From Magnetovibrio sp. (lineage in GTDB: Bacteria > Pseudomonadota > Alphaproteobacteria > Rhodospirillales > Magnetovibrionaceae): a DNA stretch of 64,000 nucleotides. The translations under genes and the position numbers were made by a program. The stretch covers positions 1-64,000 of the forward strand of contig JAPHSY010000030.1 of the NCBI GenBank assembly GCA_026196495.1. Direction: 5' to 3'. Positions within the stretch are counted from its first letter, which is position 1, and each line of letters opens with the position of its first letter. Below are positions 43,636 to 53,100 of this stretch, in pieces. The notes below the pieces were generated by a model. The model was not told where the DNA came from and ran no database searches. It saw nothing but the letters and a program-made list of their open reading frames with translations.

Positions 43636-44373
43636 TTAAATGTCAGCGCGATTGTCACCTGCGCGTAGGCGCTTGGCTTGGTACATGGCGTCATCGGCTT
43701 TTTTCAGAAGTTTCTGATCACAGTCGTCAGGTCCAAAGCGTTGGAAGCCGAGACTGGCCCGCATGGTGATGTTCTTGTCGTGCCATGTGACCCGGGTGGT
43801 GTTGAGTAGATGCTTGATAATTTCCGCGCGCTCCAACCCATCCGCCCAACTGGTGCGGGTGAGCAACACGGCAAACTCATCACCGCCGAGGCGCGCGACC
43901 AAATCGTGTTCGCGGGTGTTTTCGTCAAGAACGCGGACGACTTCACAAAGCACATGATCACCTGCGGCATGGCCGTATGTGTCATTGATGGGTTTGAACC
44001 CGTCCAAGTCGACATAAATCAAAACGCCCTTCTCGCGATAGCGATTGGCTGCGGCCAGAACACGCTTGAATTCTTGGTCAAAGCCGCGACGGTTGTATGC
44101 CCCGGTCAGCTCGTCCGTGCGTGCAAGACGTTCCATTTCGTCCAAGCGCAAGGATTGGCGCAGCAATTTGCGTTCCGTACCCATGGCGGCGTTCATGGCG
44201 GTTTCTGTCGCATCAACGCAACGCTGGATGGTGTCTTCGCTAAGGTTACGTCCGCCACCTTCTAAGCAATCACGCAAGAACGTCAGAGCGCTCAACAAAC
44301 CTTCGTTGGCACCAATTTCTTTATCCCGGGCGATGTCCCAGGCGTTCATCGGGAAACTTAAAAGATTACCCAT
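43636..44373 (-). CDS. Diguanylate cyclase (GGDEF)
   Basis: 245 aa soluble protein that makes cyclic di-GMP. The GGDEF motif is intact at residues 163-167 (ARLGGDEFAVLL). The inhibitory I-site RxxD is present as R154-E-H-D157, five residues before GGDEF, so product feedback is likely. The substrate-binding DELTGAYNRRGFD is at about 87-99. The N-terminal 75 residues are helical with no recognised sensor domain (possible dimerisation helix). The region before it (44374-44605) carries its promoter and the downstream terminator of the ROK kinase. No EAL or HD-GYP gene is nearby. Confidence 0.9.
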   Translation of the reverse strand: MGNLLSFPMNAWDIARDKEIGANEGLLSALTFLRDCLEGGGRNLSEDTIQRCVDATETAMNAAMGTERKLLRQSLRLDEMERLARTDELTGAYNRRGFDQEFKRVLAAANRYREKGVLIYVDLDGFKPINDTYGHAAGDHVLCEVVRVLDENTREHDLVARLGGDEFAVLLTRTSWADGLERAEIIKHLLNTTRVTWHDKNITMRASLGFQRFGPDDCDQKLLKKADDAMYQAKRLRAGDNRADI

Positions 44374-44537
44374 CGTTCCATTCCTTCCTGCCGACTGCTC
44401 CTGCGGTCATTCTGACCTGTTTGGTGGCGGAGATTTGAAACTCATCATTCTGACAAGTGTTGCTTGATAACAAAGGCAACGCTTGTGCCAGAATGAAAAT
44501 AAAGCAAAATCAATTAGTTAAGAATTTAATGGGTAGG

Positions 44538-44577
44538 TAAAAATTGCCCAGTTCGGCATATTGTGCCGGGAAGTGGG
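44538..44577 (-). terminator. Terminator of the ROK kinase operon
   Basis: On the minus strand CCCACTTCCCGGCA pairs with TGCCGAACTGGG with one mismatch and a short bulge, then CAATTTTTACC supplies the U tract. It lies about 30 bp after the ROK kinase stop at 44606. Confidence 0.75.
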
Positions 44578-44605
44578 AATCTGATTCCGAGAGGTTAGTG
44601 CAGGG

Positions 44606-45505
44606 TTAATCGATGGGCCAAAGCCATGCTGCGCCACGCACGCCTGAGCTGTCACCAAAGTGGTTCTTAACCAGCTTGGTGCGAACCGTATTGGAAAACA
44701 CCCATTGGTCCCAAAGCTTTGGTACGTTGTCATACAGCCGATCTATGTTGGACAGGCCACCCCCTAAGATGATGACATTTGGGTCGAGCACGTTGATGAT
44801 GCTGGACAGGGCACGAGCTAGGCGGTGCTCATACCGCTTGAGTGTCTCTTCACAGGCTTTCTCACCAGATTCAGCACCACTGACAATGGCTTGCCCATCC
44901 AGTGTTAAGCCAGAATATATTTGGTGGTCTCTGGTTAAGCCTGGACCGGATAAAAAGGTTTCAATGCACCCTGTGAGCCCGCAATAGCACTCAGGACCAG
45001 GTCGTTCGTTGTCTGTGGGCCAGGGCAGGGCATTGTGGCCCCATTCCCCAGCAATGGCGTTGGGTCCTGTCAGTGGTTGACCGTGCACGCAGATGCCTGC
45101 ACCGACACCCGTGCCGATGATGACGCCGAAGACCACGTCTTCACCGGCACCGGCGCCGTCATGGGCTTCTGATACGGCAAAGCAGTTGGCATCATTTTGC
45201 AAACGCACCTCGCGACCAATGGCTTTGGAAAGGTCTTGGTCCAGTGCCTGACCAATGAGGCATACCGAGTTGGCATTTTTCACTAGACCCGATTCTGAAG
45301 AAATTGTCCCCGGAATACCAATGCCGACTGTGGGTGTTTGCGTGCAATCGTGTTCTAACGTTTTGACAAGATTGGCGACGGCTTGGACCGTTTCAGTGTA
45401 GTCGCCTTGGGGTGTGTTGACGCGCTGGCGCAGGACCTCATGACCGTTTGGGTCAAGCAAGACGCCTTCGATCTTGGTGCCGCCGAGGTCAATGCCAATG
45501 CGCAT
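44606..45505 (-). CDS. ROK-family sugar kinase, Mak-like fructokinase
   Basis: 299 aa. The N-terminal phosphate-binding motif is IGIDLGGTKIEGVLLD. The Mak/NagK-type pattern follows: GIGIPGTISSESGLVKNANS, QNDANCFAVSEAHDGAGAG, IGTGVGAGI and AGEWGHNALPW with the catalytic Asp in NDANC. The ROK zinc motif is CYCGLTGCIETFLSG. The closest known enzyme by pattern is E. coli fructokinase Mak. N-acetylglucosamine or other hexoses are possible substrates. Its ATG directly follows the upstream gene's TAG, so the two are coupled. Confidence 0.87.
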   Translation of the reverse strand: MRIGIDLGGTKIEGVLLDPNGHEVLRQRVNTPQGDYTETVQAVANLVKTLEHDCTQTPTVGIGIPGTISSESGLVKNANSVCLIGQALDQDLSKAIGREVRLQNDANCFAVSEAHDGAGAGEDVVFGVIIGTGVGAGICVHGQPLTGPNAIAGEWGHNALPWPTDNERPGPECYCGLTGCIETFLSGPGLTRDHQIYSGLTLDGQAIVSGAESGEKACEETLKRYEHRLARALSSIINVLDPNVIILGGGLSNIDRLYDNVPKLWDQWVFSNTVRTKLVKNHFGDSSGVRGAAWLWPID

Positions 45506-45841
45506 CTAATCGAGGATTTTGTGAAGTGTCTTTTCGTCGGAAAACAGCGCCGGGCGGAACATGCCGCGGATAAACCGGGCACTGGGGGCCGGGCGGGTAT
45601 CTTTTGCAGCACGAACGGGAAGTGGTTCGGGAACCGCGCTGACGTTCAAAATATCGGCTCCTGGGAAGAATTGACGTGCACGCATGGCAGCCGCAGATGC
45701 ACCGGGTGCGGTGATCATTTCACGACTGACCTCATCCGAATCACCGGGACGGACCAAAGTAATCATGTAACGCTTTTCATGCGATTTCATGTTCACATCG
45801 GCTTCACTGCCGAGAACAGGACGTTCAAATGAAGTTTTCAC
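45506..45841 (-). CDS. Unknown protein coupled to the ROK kinase
   Basis: 111 aa. It opens with GTG at 45841; an ATG at 45790 is an alternative. The core MITLVRPGDSDEVSREMITA, followed by AMRARQFFPGADILNVSAVP, looks like a compact alpha-beta domain, then a Pro/Ala/Arg-rich linker and the ALFSDEKTLHKILD tail. No known family. Its stop is immediately before the kinase start, which points to a joint operon, possibly in sugar metabolism or surface-carbohydrate supply (inference). Confidence 0.6.
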   Translation of the reverse strand: MKTSFERPVLGSEADVNMKSHEKRYMITLVRPGDSDEVSREMITAPGASAAAMRARQFFPGADILNVSAVPEPLPVRAAKDTRPAPSARFIRGMFRPALFSDEKTLHKILD

Positions 45842-46253
45842 AGCGCTTACCCCCGGCTTTTATTTCAGCCACTTGCGTCTTGTTCCTGAGCGTTGATTGC
45901 TCCCCGAACCCTCAAAAATCTGAGGGTTAACCCCGCGAATCAACGCTTCATAAACTAGTTATTAACTATAATAGATGGAGTGTAGTGTCAATGCAGTGAC
46001 CACTTCATCTTGGGGTGCGTATAATAGAGCGCAAGTCAAAACCAAGTTAATGTGGTGTTCTTAGAAAAAGAACATACGGCACAAGATGTTGTGCCTGCTG
46101 GTGTCAGAAGGTCCCATAAGTAGATTTTTTGTTGTGTGCAAGAGGCCTGAGTTGGTTGCTTTTTGAGCGAATCGATTCGTCCTTTTTCAGTAAAAAGTCA
46201 GCGTAACGATCAAGGGTTTGCTAACCCACAGGTGCTATAAAGGGAGAATAGCC
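45842..46253. other. Divergent 412-bp regulatory region
   Basis: Noncoding DNA between the 45506-45841 gene (-) and the HTH gene at 46254 (+), so it must hold both promoters. It is AT-rich in the middle (ACTAGTTATTAACTATAATAG at 45955-45974 includes TATAAT but no good -35). An 8-bp inverted repeat, AACCCTCA and TGAGGGTT (45907-45928, loop AAAATC), is the clearest structured element. I see no RNA gene. Confidence 0.5.
45907..45928. repeat. Short inverted repeat upstream of the divergent operons
   Basis: AACCCTCA and TGAGGGTT are exact reverse complements with a 6-base loop. It could be an operator or a hairpin in a transcript leader. There is no T run that would make it a terminator on either strand. 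Confidence 0.5.
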
Positions 46254-46769
46254 ATGACAGCTGCAGTCGATTCGGCAGCAACGATGGCATCCCAAGCAGA
46301 ATGCGAAGCGGATGAAGATGGCCCCAAGTCCCACGATGGTGGAATTTCGGGACACTTTCCTGTTTTCGCGGCGTTTGATGATTTGGGTTTGACGGGGCGT
46401 GATGTGGCTGAGTTGGCCTCGGTAACGCCTCCGACGGTGAGTAAATGGCGCAAGGCCAAAGTCCAAATACCTGGCGAGAAGATCGCCTTTTTGGCTTTGG
46501 TTCTGGCTCACTTGCTGGATGAGGCAGAGGCAAACGTTGATGCCTTGGATATGGACAAAGGTGTGCTGATGTCAGCGCGGGCTGCGTTGTTGTATCAAGA
46601 TGTACTGAACCGGGATTTACATCCCGCAGACGTTCGTGAAGGGGCGCAACGGTTTCGCACATGGTGGACATCGGGTGCGGCGACGAAGCTACAACAAAAG
46701 AGATTCCAGCCTAGAGATAGCGCGGAACTGTTAGAAACACTGAAACGCGCAAAAGCGAAAAGCGCGTGA
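46254..46769 (+). CDS. Helix-turn-helix protein, unknown function
   Basis: 171 aa from the ATG at 46254, with AGGGAG 7-10 bases before. A disordered, acidic N-terminal 40 residues precede an XRE-like helix-turn-helix: GLTGRDVAELASVTPPTVSK, then WRKAKVQIPGEKIAFLALVL. The second half is helical with a Trp pair (RTWWTSGAATKLQQ) and a basic C-terminus (LKRAKAKSA). DNA binding is likely, but it could bind RNA or protein. It begins an operon with the 261-aa gene (25 bp gap) and the TPR-glycosyltransferase. Confidence 0.7.
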   Translation: MTAAVDSAATMASQAECEADEDGPKSHDGGISGHFPVFAAFDDLGLTGRDVAELASVTPPTVSKWRKAKVQIPGEKIAFLALVLAHLLDEAEANVDALDMDKGVLMSARAALLYQDVLNRDLHPADVREGAQRFRTWWTSGAATKLQQKRFQPRDSAELLETLKRAKAKSA

Positions 46770-46794
46770 CACGATTGAAATAAAGGCATCGACG

Positions 46795-47580
46795 ATGAGT
46801 TCTCAAGTGGGAATCAGCAAGGGTGGTATTGATACCGCCCAACAGGTCAAGGAAAGCTACCGCACAGGAGAACCTATTTGTGTGCCTGATGAGCCTGCAC
46901 GTATTTTGTTGCCGGAACACTTGATCAATCCCGATTTGGATTTAAGTAACTTTGAAGACCCTTTGCCGTTGGCATTGATGGCAACGCGTGATCCAGAATC
47001 TCCCATGGCGTTGGCAGCGGCGACACGCTTGTCGCCGAAGGCTGAACATCAAGATCTTGTTGCTGGTGTGTGTGAACTGGTTGGTGAAAAAACACGTCAT
47101 CCTCTGGTGAAACGTTCGATTGAGCTGATCAAGGACAACCATTTTTCACCTAGGTCTATTGCCTTTGTACGTACCCGCACATCACAATTTATTGTTCAAA
47201 CGCGGCGTCAATATGCGCACGCCTTGAAAATGATTTTGCGGTCACTTTTGGATGGTGATATGGCGCCGAGTGAATTTGTTTCCCAATTTATCCAGCTGAC
47301 CGAAGCAGGTAATCTACAAAGCGATGTGCGCCAAAAGCTGGTGACCACCTTGCTGTTGTCTGAAACGGTGCGCCCGGGGATTAAGTTTTTGATGTTGGAG
47401 CATTTTGAAAGTTTCCCCATGCCGACACGTCAAGGCATCATTCAGGCTGTTGCCAACGCACCAGACAGTCGCCACATTGATGTGTTGAAAGAAGAACTGC
47501 GTTGGATCGTGTCCCATGAAAAACAGCAAGCTCAGGCAAAGCGCAAAGCATCTCAACGTTTGTCTGGCGGTGTGCACTGA
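46795..47580 (+). CDS. Unknown protein, middle gene of the HTH/TPR operon
   Basis: 261 aa, soluble, mostly alpha-helical. No family recognised. Visible blocks are DEPARILLPEHLINPDLDLS near the start, SPRSIAFVRTRTSQFIVQTR and YAHALKMILRSLLDGDMAPS in the middle, and a basic Gln/Lys-rich end (HEKQQAQAKRKASQRLSG). The helical repeat-like second half (VRQKLVTTLLLSETVRPGIK, then MLEHFESFP) resembles an adapter or scaffold, but that is inference. It lies 21 bp before the TPR-glycosyltransferase gene. Confidence 0.6.
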   Translation: MSSQVGISKGGIDTAQQVKESYRTGEPICVPDEPARILLPEHLINPDLDLSNFEDPLPLALMATRDPESPMALAAATRLSPKAEHQDLVAGVCELVGEKTRHPLVKRSIELIKDNHFSPRSIAFVRTRTSQFIVQTRRQYAHALKMILRSLLDGDMAPSEFVSQFIQLTEAGNLQSDVRQKLVTTLLLSETVRPGIKFLMLEHFESFPMPTRQGIIQAVANAPDSRHIDVLKEELRWIVSHEKQQAQAKRKASQRLSGGVH

Positions 47581-47601
47581 TTTGATTGATTGGGTGATTT
47601 C

Positions 47602-49461
47602 ATGAATCGGGCTGAACGTCGGCAGCAAAAGAAATTGGCTAAGAAAGCAGCGAAGAAAGGGGGAGGCGTAACGCCCCCCACAATATCACCGACTGTTTAC
47701 GACCAAATGGTGGCGAAGCTGCAAAATGGCCTGCAATTGCATCAACAAGGTGATCTTGCCAGGGCAAAAGCTTTATATATGGAAGTCTTGGAAATAGATG
47801 AGCATCAAGTTGATGCCAATCATTTATTGGGATTGATTGCGCATCAACAAGGCGATTCTGAAAAAGCTGTTGGTTTGATTGCCAAGGCCCTGGCTGTGAA
47901 GCCGGATATTCCGGATGCCCTCAACAATTATGGATCTGCCTTGTTGGCCTTGAAACGCAACGATGAAGCCATTGATGCGTTTCTCCAAGCGCTGTCTTAT
48001 AGTCCCCAACACATAGATGCACAGTTCAACCTTGGCCATGCTTATCAAATGCAAGGTCAGCTTGAACTTGCCGATGGAGCCTATGTTAAGGTTCTTCAAC
48101 TGAACGCTTTGCATCCGAAGGCTTTGTTAAATCGTGCATGCCTGTTGCGTGATCTGGGCCGGTATGACGAAGCGATTGCATGTTGCCAAACCATTATTGA
48201 TGCCGATCCGACGGTATCGGATGCACACAATAATTTGGGCTCAATCTACGTATTAGAAGAGCGCTGGGAAGATGCATGTTCAAGTTTTGCCCAAGCGATT
48301 GCTAGTGATCCAAACAATGCGGATGCCTTGAGCAATATGGGTTGTGTCATGCGCGAAATGCATCGCTATGATGATGCGATAAAATTGTTTCACCAAGCCA
48401 TTGCCATAAACCCAAACATGGCAAACGCCTATAGCAGTCTAGCCGATAGTTTAATGGCTACAGGTGAATATGGTCGTGCTGGTGAGGCCCTGAACAAAGC
48501 GATTAGTTTAGCCCCCGATCACACGGATGCACATGTCAATATGGGCATTTTGCAGTTGCTACAGGGCAATTATGTCCTGGGCTGGAAACATTATCAGTGG
48601 CGACGTGGTGGTACGGAGAAATCATTGCTGAGCCGTACTTACTCCCAACCTATGTGGGATGGTCAAGCATTTGAGGGCCGCACCATTTATATTTATCCCG
48701 AACAGGGTGGTGGTGATTACATACAGTTTTTGCGTTTTGTTCCTGATGTTGTTGCATTGGGGGGACATGTTATTTTAGAGGTTCCGGAACCATTTTCCGC
48801 ACTCGTGGCGGGTGAATTAACTGGCGTTGAACAGATTGTTTCTGGGGCACCGTTGCCAACATTTGATTGCCATGCATCAATCATGGAGCTGCCCGCTCTC
48901 ATGAATCTGGATATAAATGGCTTTTCAAACTGTGGCGTGTATCTCCATCCTCAAACAGATATAGAAGAAGCTTGGCGCGGTCATCTCGGTGCACAGGAAG
49001 GGATACGTGTTGGTTTGGTTTGGTCTGGAAATCCAGATCATAAGAACGATCACAATCGTTCCATTCGTGCGGACCTGCTCAAACCACTTACCAGCGTTGA
49101 TGGTGTTTCGTTGTTCAGTTTTCAGGTTGGTGAGCGTGCTGTGGATGTCAAATCCATTGGTGAAACTGTCGTTGAATTATCAGAACGTTTTTCAAACTAC
49201 GCTGAGACCGCAGGTGCATTGTCACAGATGGACTTGGTGATCAGTGTTGATACTTCAGTGGTTCACTTGGCAGGCGCTATGGGGGTTCCGACCTGGGTGT
49301 TGTTGCCAAAGGTTCCTGATTGGCGCTGGATGTTGAAGCGTGAAGATAGTCCCTGGTATTCCAGTGTGCGTCTGTTCCGTCAATCAGATGCGGGTGATTG
49401 GTCGGGTGTCATGGAGCATGTTGTTGCTGAATTGACCAGCTTGGTTGAATCCAAAACATAA
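47602..49461 (+). CDS. TPR-repeat glycosyltransferase-like protein
   Basis: 619 aa from the ATG at 47602. A very basic N-terminus (NRAERRQQKKLAKKAAKKGGG) precedes eight or so TPR repeats (about 35-320), e.g. ALNNYGSALLALKRNDEAID and AHNNLGSIYVLEERWEDACS. The C-terminal domain (about 330-619) has VGLVWSGNPDHKNDHNRSIR and DLVISVDTSVVHLAGAMGVP, as in glycosyltransferase family 9/41-type TPR enzymes. Such proteins modify flagellin or surface proteins in alphaproteobacteria, but the substrate is not shown here. It is the last gene of a three-gene operon and is followed by a terminator. Confidence 0.82.
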   Translation: MNRAERRQQKKLAKKAAKKGGGVTPPTISPTVYDQMVAKLQNGLQLHQQGDLARAKALYMEVLEIDEHQVDANHLLGLIAHQQGDSEKAVGLIAKALAVKPDIPDALNNYGSALLALKRNDEAIDAFLQALSYSPQHIDAQFNLGHAYQMQGQLELADGAYVKVLQLNALHPKALLNRACLLRDLGRYDEAIACCQTIIDADPTVSDAHNNLGSIYVLEERWEDACSSFAQAIASDPNNADALSNMGCVMREMHRYDDAIKLFHQAIAINPNMANAYSSLADSLMATGEYGRAGEALNKAISLAPDHTDAHVNMGILQLLQGNYVLGWKHYQWRRGGTEKSLLSRTYSQPMWDGQAFEGRTIYIYPEQGGGDYIQFLRFVPDVVALGGHVILEVPEPFSALVAGELTGVEQIVSGAPLPTFDCHASIMELPALMNLDINGFSNCGVYLHPQTDIEEAWRGHLGAQEGIRVGLVWSGNPDHKNDHNRSIRADLLKPLTSVDGVSLFSFQVGERAVDVKSIGETVVELSERFSNYAETAGALSQMDLVISVDTSVVHLAGAMGVPTWVLLPKVPDWRWMLKREDSPWYSSVRLFRQSDAGDWSGVMEHVVAELTSLVESKT

Positions 49462-49511
49462 TCATCTAAACGAGGGCGGCTAAGGTAGCCCCCAAGATAA
49501 ACCAACAAAAT

Positions 49512-49538
49512 AACGGGCCGCCCAAAAGGCAGCCCGTT
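49512..49538 (+). terminator. Terminator after the TPR-glycosyltransferase operon
   Basis: AACGGGCCGCC (49512-49522) pairs with GGCAGCCCGTT (49528-49538) with one A bulge around CAAAA, followed by TGT. The T run is short but both flanks are convergent (arsR reads toward it), so it may serve both strands. Confidence 0.7.
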
Positions 49539-49562
49539 TGTCATATCTGTGTAGCCAGTTGA

Positions 49563-49919
49563 TTAAACAACCTGGGCTTCGCCTTCACTGGACATCAGTG
49601 TGGCATCACCACCGCAATACAAGCTGTACAGGGTTTCAATGACTGCACTGGCTTCGTCACCATTGAGCGAATAATAAATGGTTTGAGCTTCGCGACGGGT
49701 TTGGACTAACGCGTCGCGCCGCAAGCGGGCTAAATGTTGCGACAAAGCAGATTGGCTTAGGCCAATGATGTCTTCCAAGTCGCTGACACATTTCTCACCA
49801 GGAACCAGCTGACACAAAATCATCAGGCGGTGCTGGTTGCTCATAGCCTTTAAAAGCGTGCTGGCACGCAAGGCGTTGTCTTGAATCGTCTGTAGACGTT
49901 CTTCAGTAACCACAGTCAT
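49563..49919 (-). CDS. ArsR-family repressor with SqrR/BigR-type cysteines
   Basis: 118 aa from the ATG at 49919, which has GGGGGAA 5 bases upstream; a GTG at 49988 is the far alternative. The winged helix has NQHRLMILCQLVPGEKC, LSQSALSQHLARLRRDALV and AQTIYYSLNG. Cysteines are C36, C44 and C102. C36 and C102 are 66 residues apart, the same spacing as the redox pair in SqrR (41/107) and BigR (42/108), which sense persulfide by forming a tetrasulfide bridge. C44 is extra. The regulated genes are not proven; the divergent neighbour is an RND efflux pair, and rhodanese and DsrE-like genes lie elsewhere in the window. Confidence 0.8.
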   Translation of the reverse strand: MTVVTEERLQTIQDNALRASTLLKAMSNQHRLMILCQLVPGEKCVSDLEDIIGLSQSALSQHLARLRRDALVQTRREAQTIYYSLNGDEASAVIETLYSLYCGGDATLMSSEGEAQVV

Positions 49920-50156
49920 CTGTTCCCCCAGGTTCGAACCGCTCTGACACGGTCGCGCCGACAGGTTAAACGGCGCAGGTTGGCTCACCTCGTATTACTT
50001 GCCCGGTAAGGCAAGTATCCATAAATCCCGCTGTCTTGATGATTTGGTGAGCTCAATCCCAGTTAATGAAATCGCGGGTTTATGTTTGTATCCTAATAAA
50101 CTCATATATTAACGATGATAGGCAGTTGCTACCAGAAAAAATCTTATTTTTGATGA

Positions 50157-50173
50157 GGTTCTAAGGTAGAACC
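50157..50173 (-). terminator. Hairpin at the end of the RND efflux operon
   Basis: GGTTCTA (50157-50163) and TAGAACC (50167-50173) form a 7-bp stem with a 3-base loop. On the minus strand it follows the RND permease stop by 4 bp, and an AT-rich stretch TCATCAAAAATAAGATTTTTT comes after it. Its U tract is delayed, so confidence is moderate. Confidence 0.5.
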
Positions 50174-50177
50174 ACTC

Positions 50178-53100
50178 TTAAGTGGCGGATTTATCATGCA
50201 ATTGTTTGAGCTTAGGTGCTTTCACCTCAGGTTGATCCAAAAACCCACCAAACAGTGTGAGCAGGGGGGGGATAATAAATAGGGTTAGAATCGCTGATAA
50301 GCTGAGTCCGCCGACCACAACGGAACCCAATCCACGGTAGAGTTCTGAGCCCGCCCCCGGGAATACGACCAAAGGTAGCATGCCGAACACAGATGTGAGC
50401 GTAGACATGAAAATTGGGCGAATGCGGTTTTGGGTGGCGGCAACGATTGCGTCTTCCAAACTCATGTCGTCATGGCGGCGATGGTAGAGGGTTTGGTGCA
50501 CAATCAAGATGGCATTGTTGACCACGATGCCCACCAAAATGATAAAGCCCAACATGGTCAGCATGTCCAAAGACTGTATGGTGAACTGATTGACTGTCCA
50601 TAGCCCCATCATCCCCCCGGCAGTTGCCAGCGGTACTGACAAGATGATGATGAAGGGATAAAGAAAGCTTTCAAACAAGACAGCCATGACCAGATAAACG
50701 ATGACGATGGCCAGTAATAAATCAAAGGTCATCGCATCCCACGTTTCTGAAAGCTTGTCGGCGGTGCCGGCTAGCCGGATACGTACGCCATCGGGCAATC
50801 CATCCGCCCGCAGTTTGTCGGCTACATGTTCACGAACCAAGGAAATCGCCTTTTCCAATGCGATGTGTTTGGAAGGGCTGATTTGTAAGGTTACCGTGCG
50901 TTCACGTTCGATATGGCGGATTTCTGTTGGGCCTGATGTAACGATAACATCGGCCAATGAACTTACCGGAACAATGGTTGAGTTGGCGGTGACGATAGGG
51001 AGACTGCCAATGCCTTGGGTCTCTGTAATTTTGCTTTGAGGGCCAGCTAAAGTTAGGTCAATCCGTTGGCCGCCAACTGTAATTTCGGCAACCCGTAACC
51101 CATCATTAAAAACATCCACGGTTTGGCTGAAATCGCGTGCCGTTATGCCATTATCGGCAAGGCGAAGTGGGTCGGGTATGATGCGCACTTCAGGTGCGCC
51201 TAATTCCAACCCAGGTTTGGGGCGTATGTGATGGCCATCATCCTTGGGCAAAACTTTGTCAATCAATCCAGTTGCCTTAAGCGCAATGTCCAAGACTTCT
51301 TGGAGATCAGGGCCGGAAATGTTGAGTTCAATATTGCGCCCGCCACCAATGCCGCGTCCAAACAAGGATGGCTGGCGAATGAAGCCAAAGGTCCCAGGTT
51401 CTTTAAAGACAGGTTCATCCAAGATCGGGATCAGTTCCGCTACTCGGTTCTCTTCAACTGCACGTGCGCCGACGATGGTGGATGTGGGCCTGGCAACAAA
51501 AAAGAAATCTTCGATTTTGGGTGGTCCGCCAGGTTCTGATTCTGGGCCTGTTTCCGACGCCCACAAGTGACGGACCGCATTCTCAATTTCTTCGGCCGTT
51601 TTGGTTGTGGTGTCCAAGTTGTAGCCCGGCGGTGGCATAATGAAGCCAAACACCAAGTTGCGATTACCTGTTGGCAGGTATTCTTTTTCCGGGGCCATGG
51701 CCCAGGTTGCCGTACCGCCCAAAACCAACAAGCTTAAGACCACGATCAGGGCCTTGGCGCGATCATGGGCAATCACGCGGGTGAAGTTGACGATGAAGTT
51801 TGTTAGACGCATGGCAAGCACATCAATTTCGTGCAAGATGCCAACTTTTTTGTGTACTGGAATTTCTGTAAGCAGGCGGTTACTCAATGCAGGAATAACC
51901 GTCACGGCGACAATCAACGACAACACCACAGCCACGGAAATGGCGACGGCAATGTCGCGGAACAATTGTCCCGCTTCCAACTGCATGATCAAGATTGGGG
52001 CAAATACCATAACCGTGGTGAGTGCCGATACCAGCACAGCCCCCCAAACTTGTGATGCACCTTTGTAAGCGGCATCACGTGCACTCAATCCTTCTTGGCG
52101 ATGACGGAATATGTTTTCCAGAACCACGATGGCTGCATCCACCACCATTCCCACGGCAAATGCAATACCAGCCAATGAAATCACGTTGATGGAACGGCCC
52201 ATAGCGGCCATGGCGACAAAGGCCCCGATGATGGAAACTGGAATGGCGATGGAGATGATGATCGTTGCGGGTCCAGAACGCAAAAATAACAACAAGACAA
52301 TGGCTGCTAAGGTACCACCAACCCAAATGTTTTGTTGCACCAAATCAATTGCGGAATTGATGTAGATGGTTTCGTCGTAAACTTGATCCAGAACCAATTT
52401 GGCATAGGGTAGGGGGCCTGCGTTGAGTTCATCAACCGCTTTGCGGATGCCGTCCATAATTTCAATGACATTGGCACCGGTTTCACGTTCGACGTTCAAT
52501 GCCAAAGCCTGTTCACCATTACGACGGATGTAAGCTGTGGGATCCTTGTGGGCATACGTGACAATACCCAGGTCTTTGATCGTGACGCGTGAAACGCTGC
52601 CTGTGGTCGGGTCTTGGATTGAACGGATTACCACGGCTTCGACTTGTTCTACGGTGGTCAACTCACCTTCGGTGCGGACCACGTAACGCCGTTTGCCTTC
52701 GTCAACATTGCCCGCTGTTGCAGAAGAATGGGCCGCACGTAATGCATCGACCACATGTGGGACGGTGAGACCGAAATTTGCCAGTTGAACCGGGTCTATG
52801 GTGACCCGCATTTCTTTGGACATGCCGCCGTATATGTTCATGCCTGCGACACCGGGAACGCGTTCCAAACGATCTTGAATGACATCTTCGACATAGTCAC
52901 CATAGGTGTGGATGTCGCGATCATTACCGGGCAGGCGCTTTAGAGTAAACCAAGCAATCGGAGTATCTTCGCTGCCTCGTGTAGACAGTGTGGGTTTGTC
53001 GACCTCAGCAGGGTATCCCGTGATGCGGTCCAAACGGTTGGACACCAGCAATAAGGCTTTGTCCATATCTTGGCCGACATTAAATTCCAATGTGATCCGG

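Noticed and set aside
49928-49940. GGTTCGAACC resembling a tRNA T-arm upstream of arsR
   Set aside because: No acceptor or anticodon stem pairs around it on either strand.
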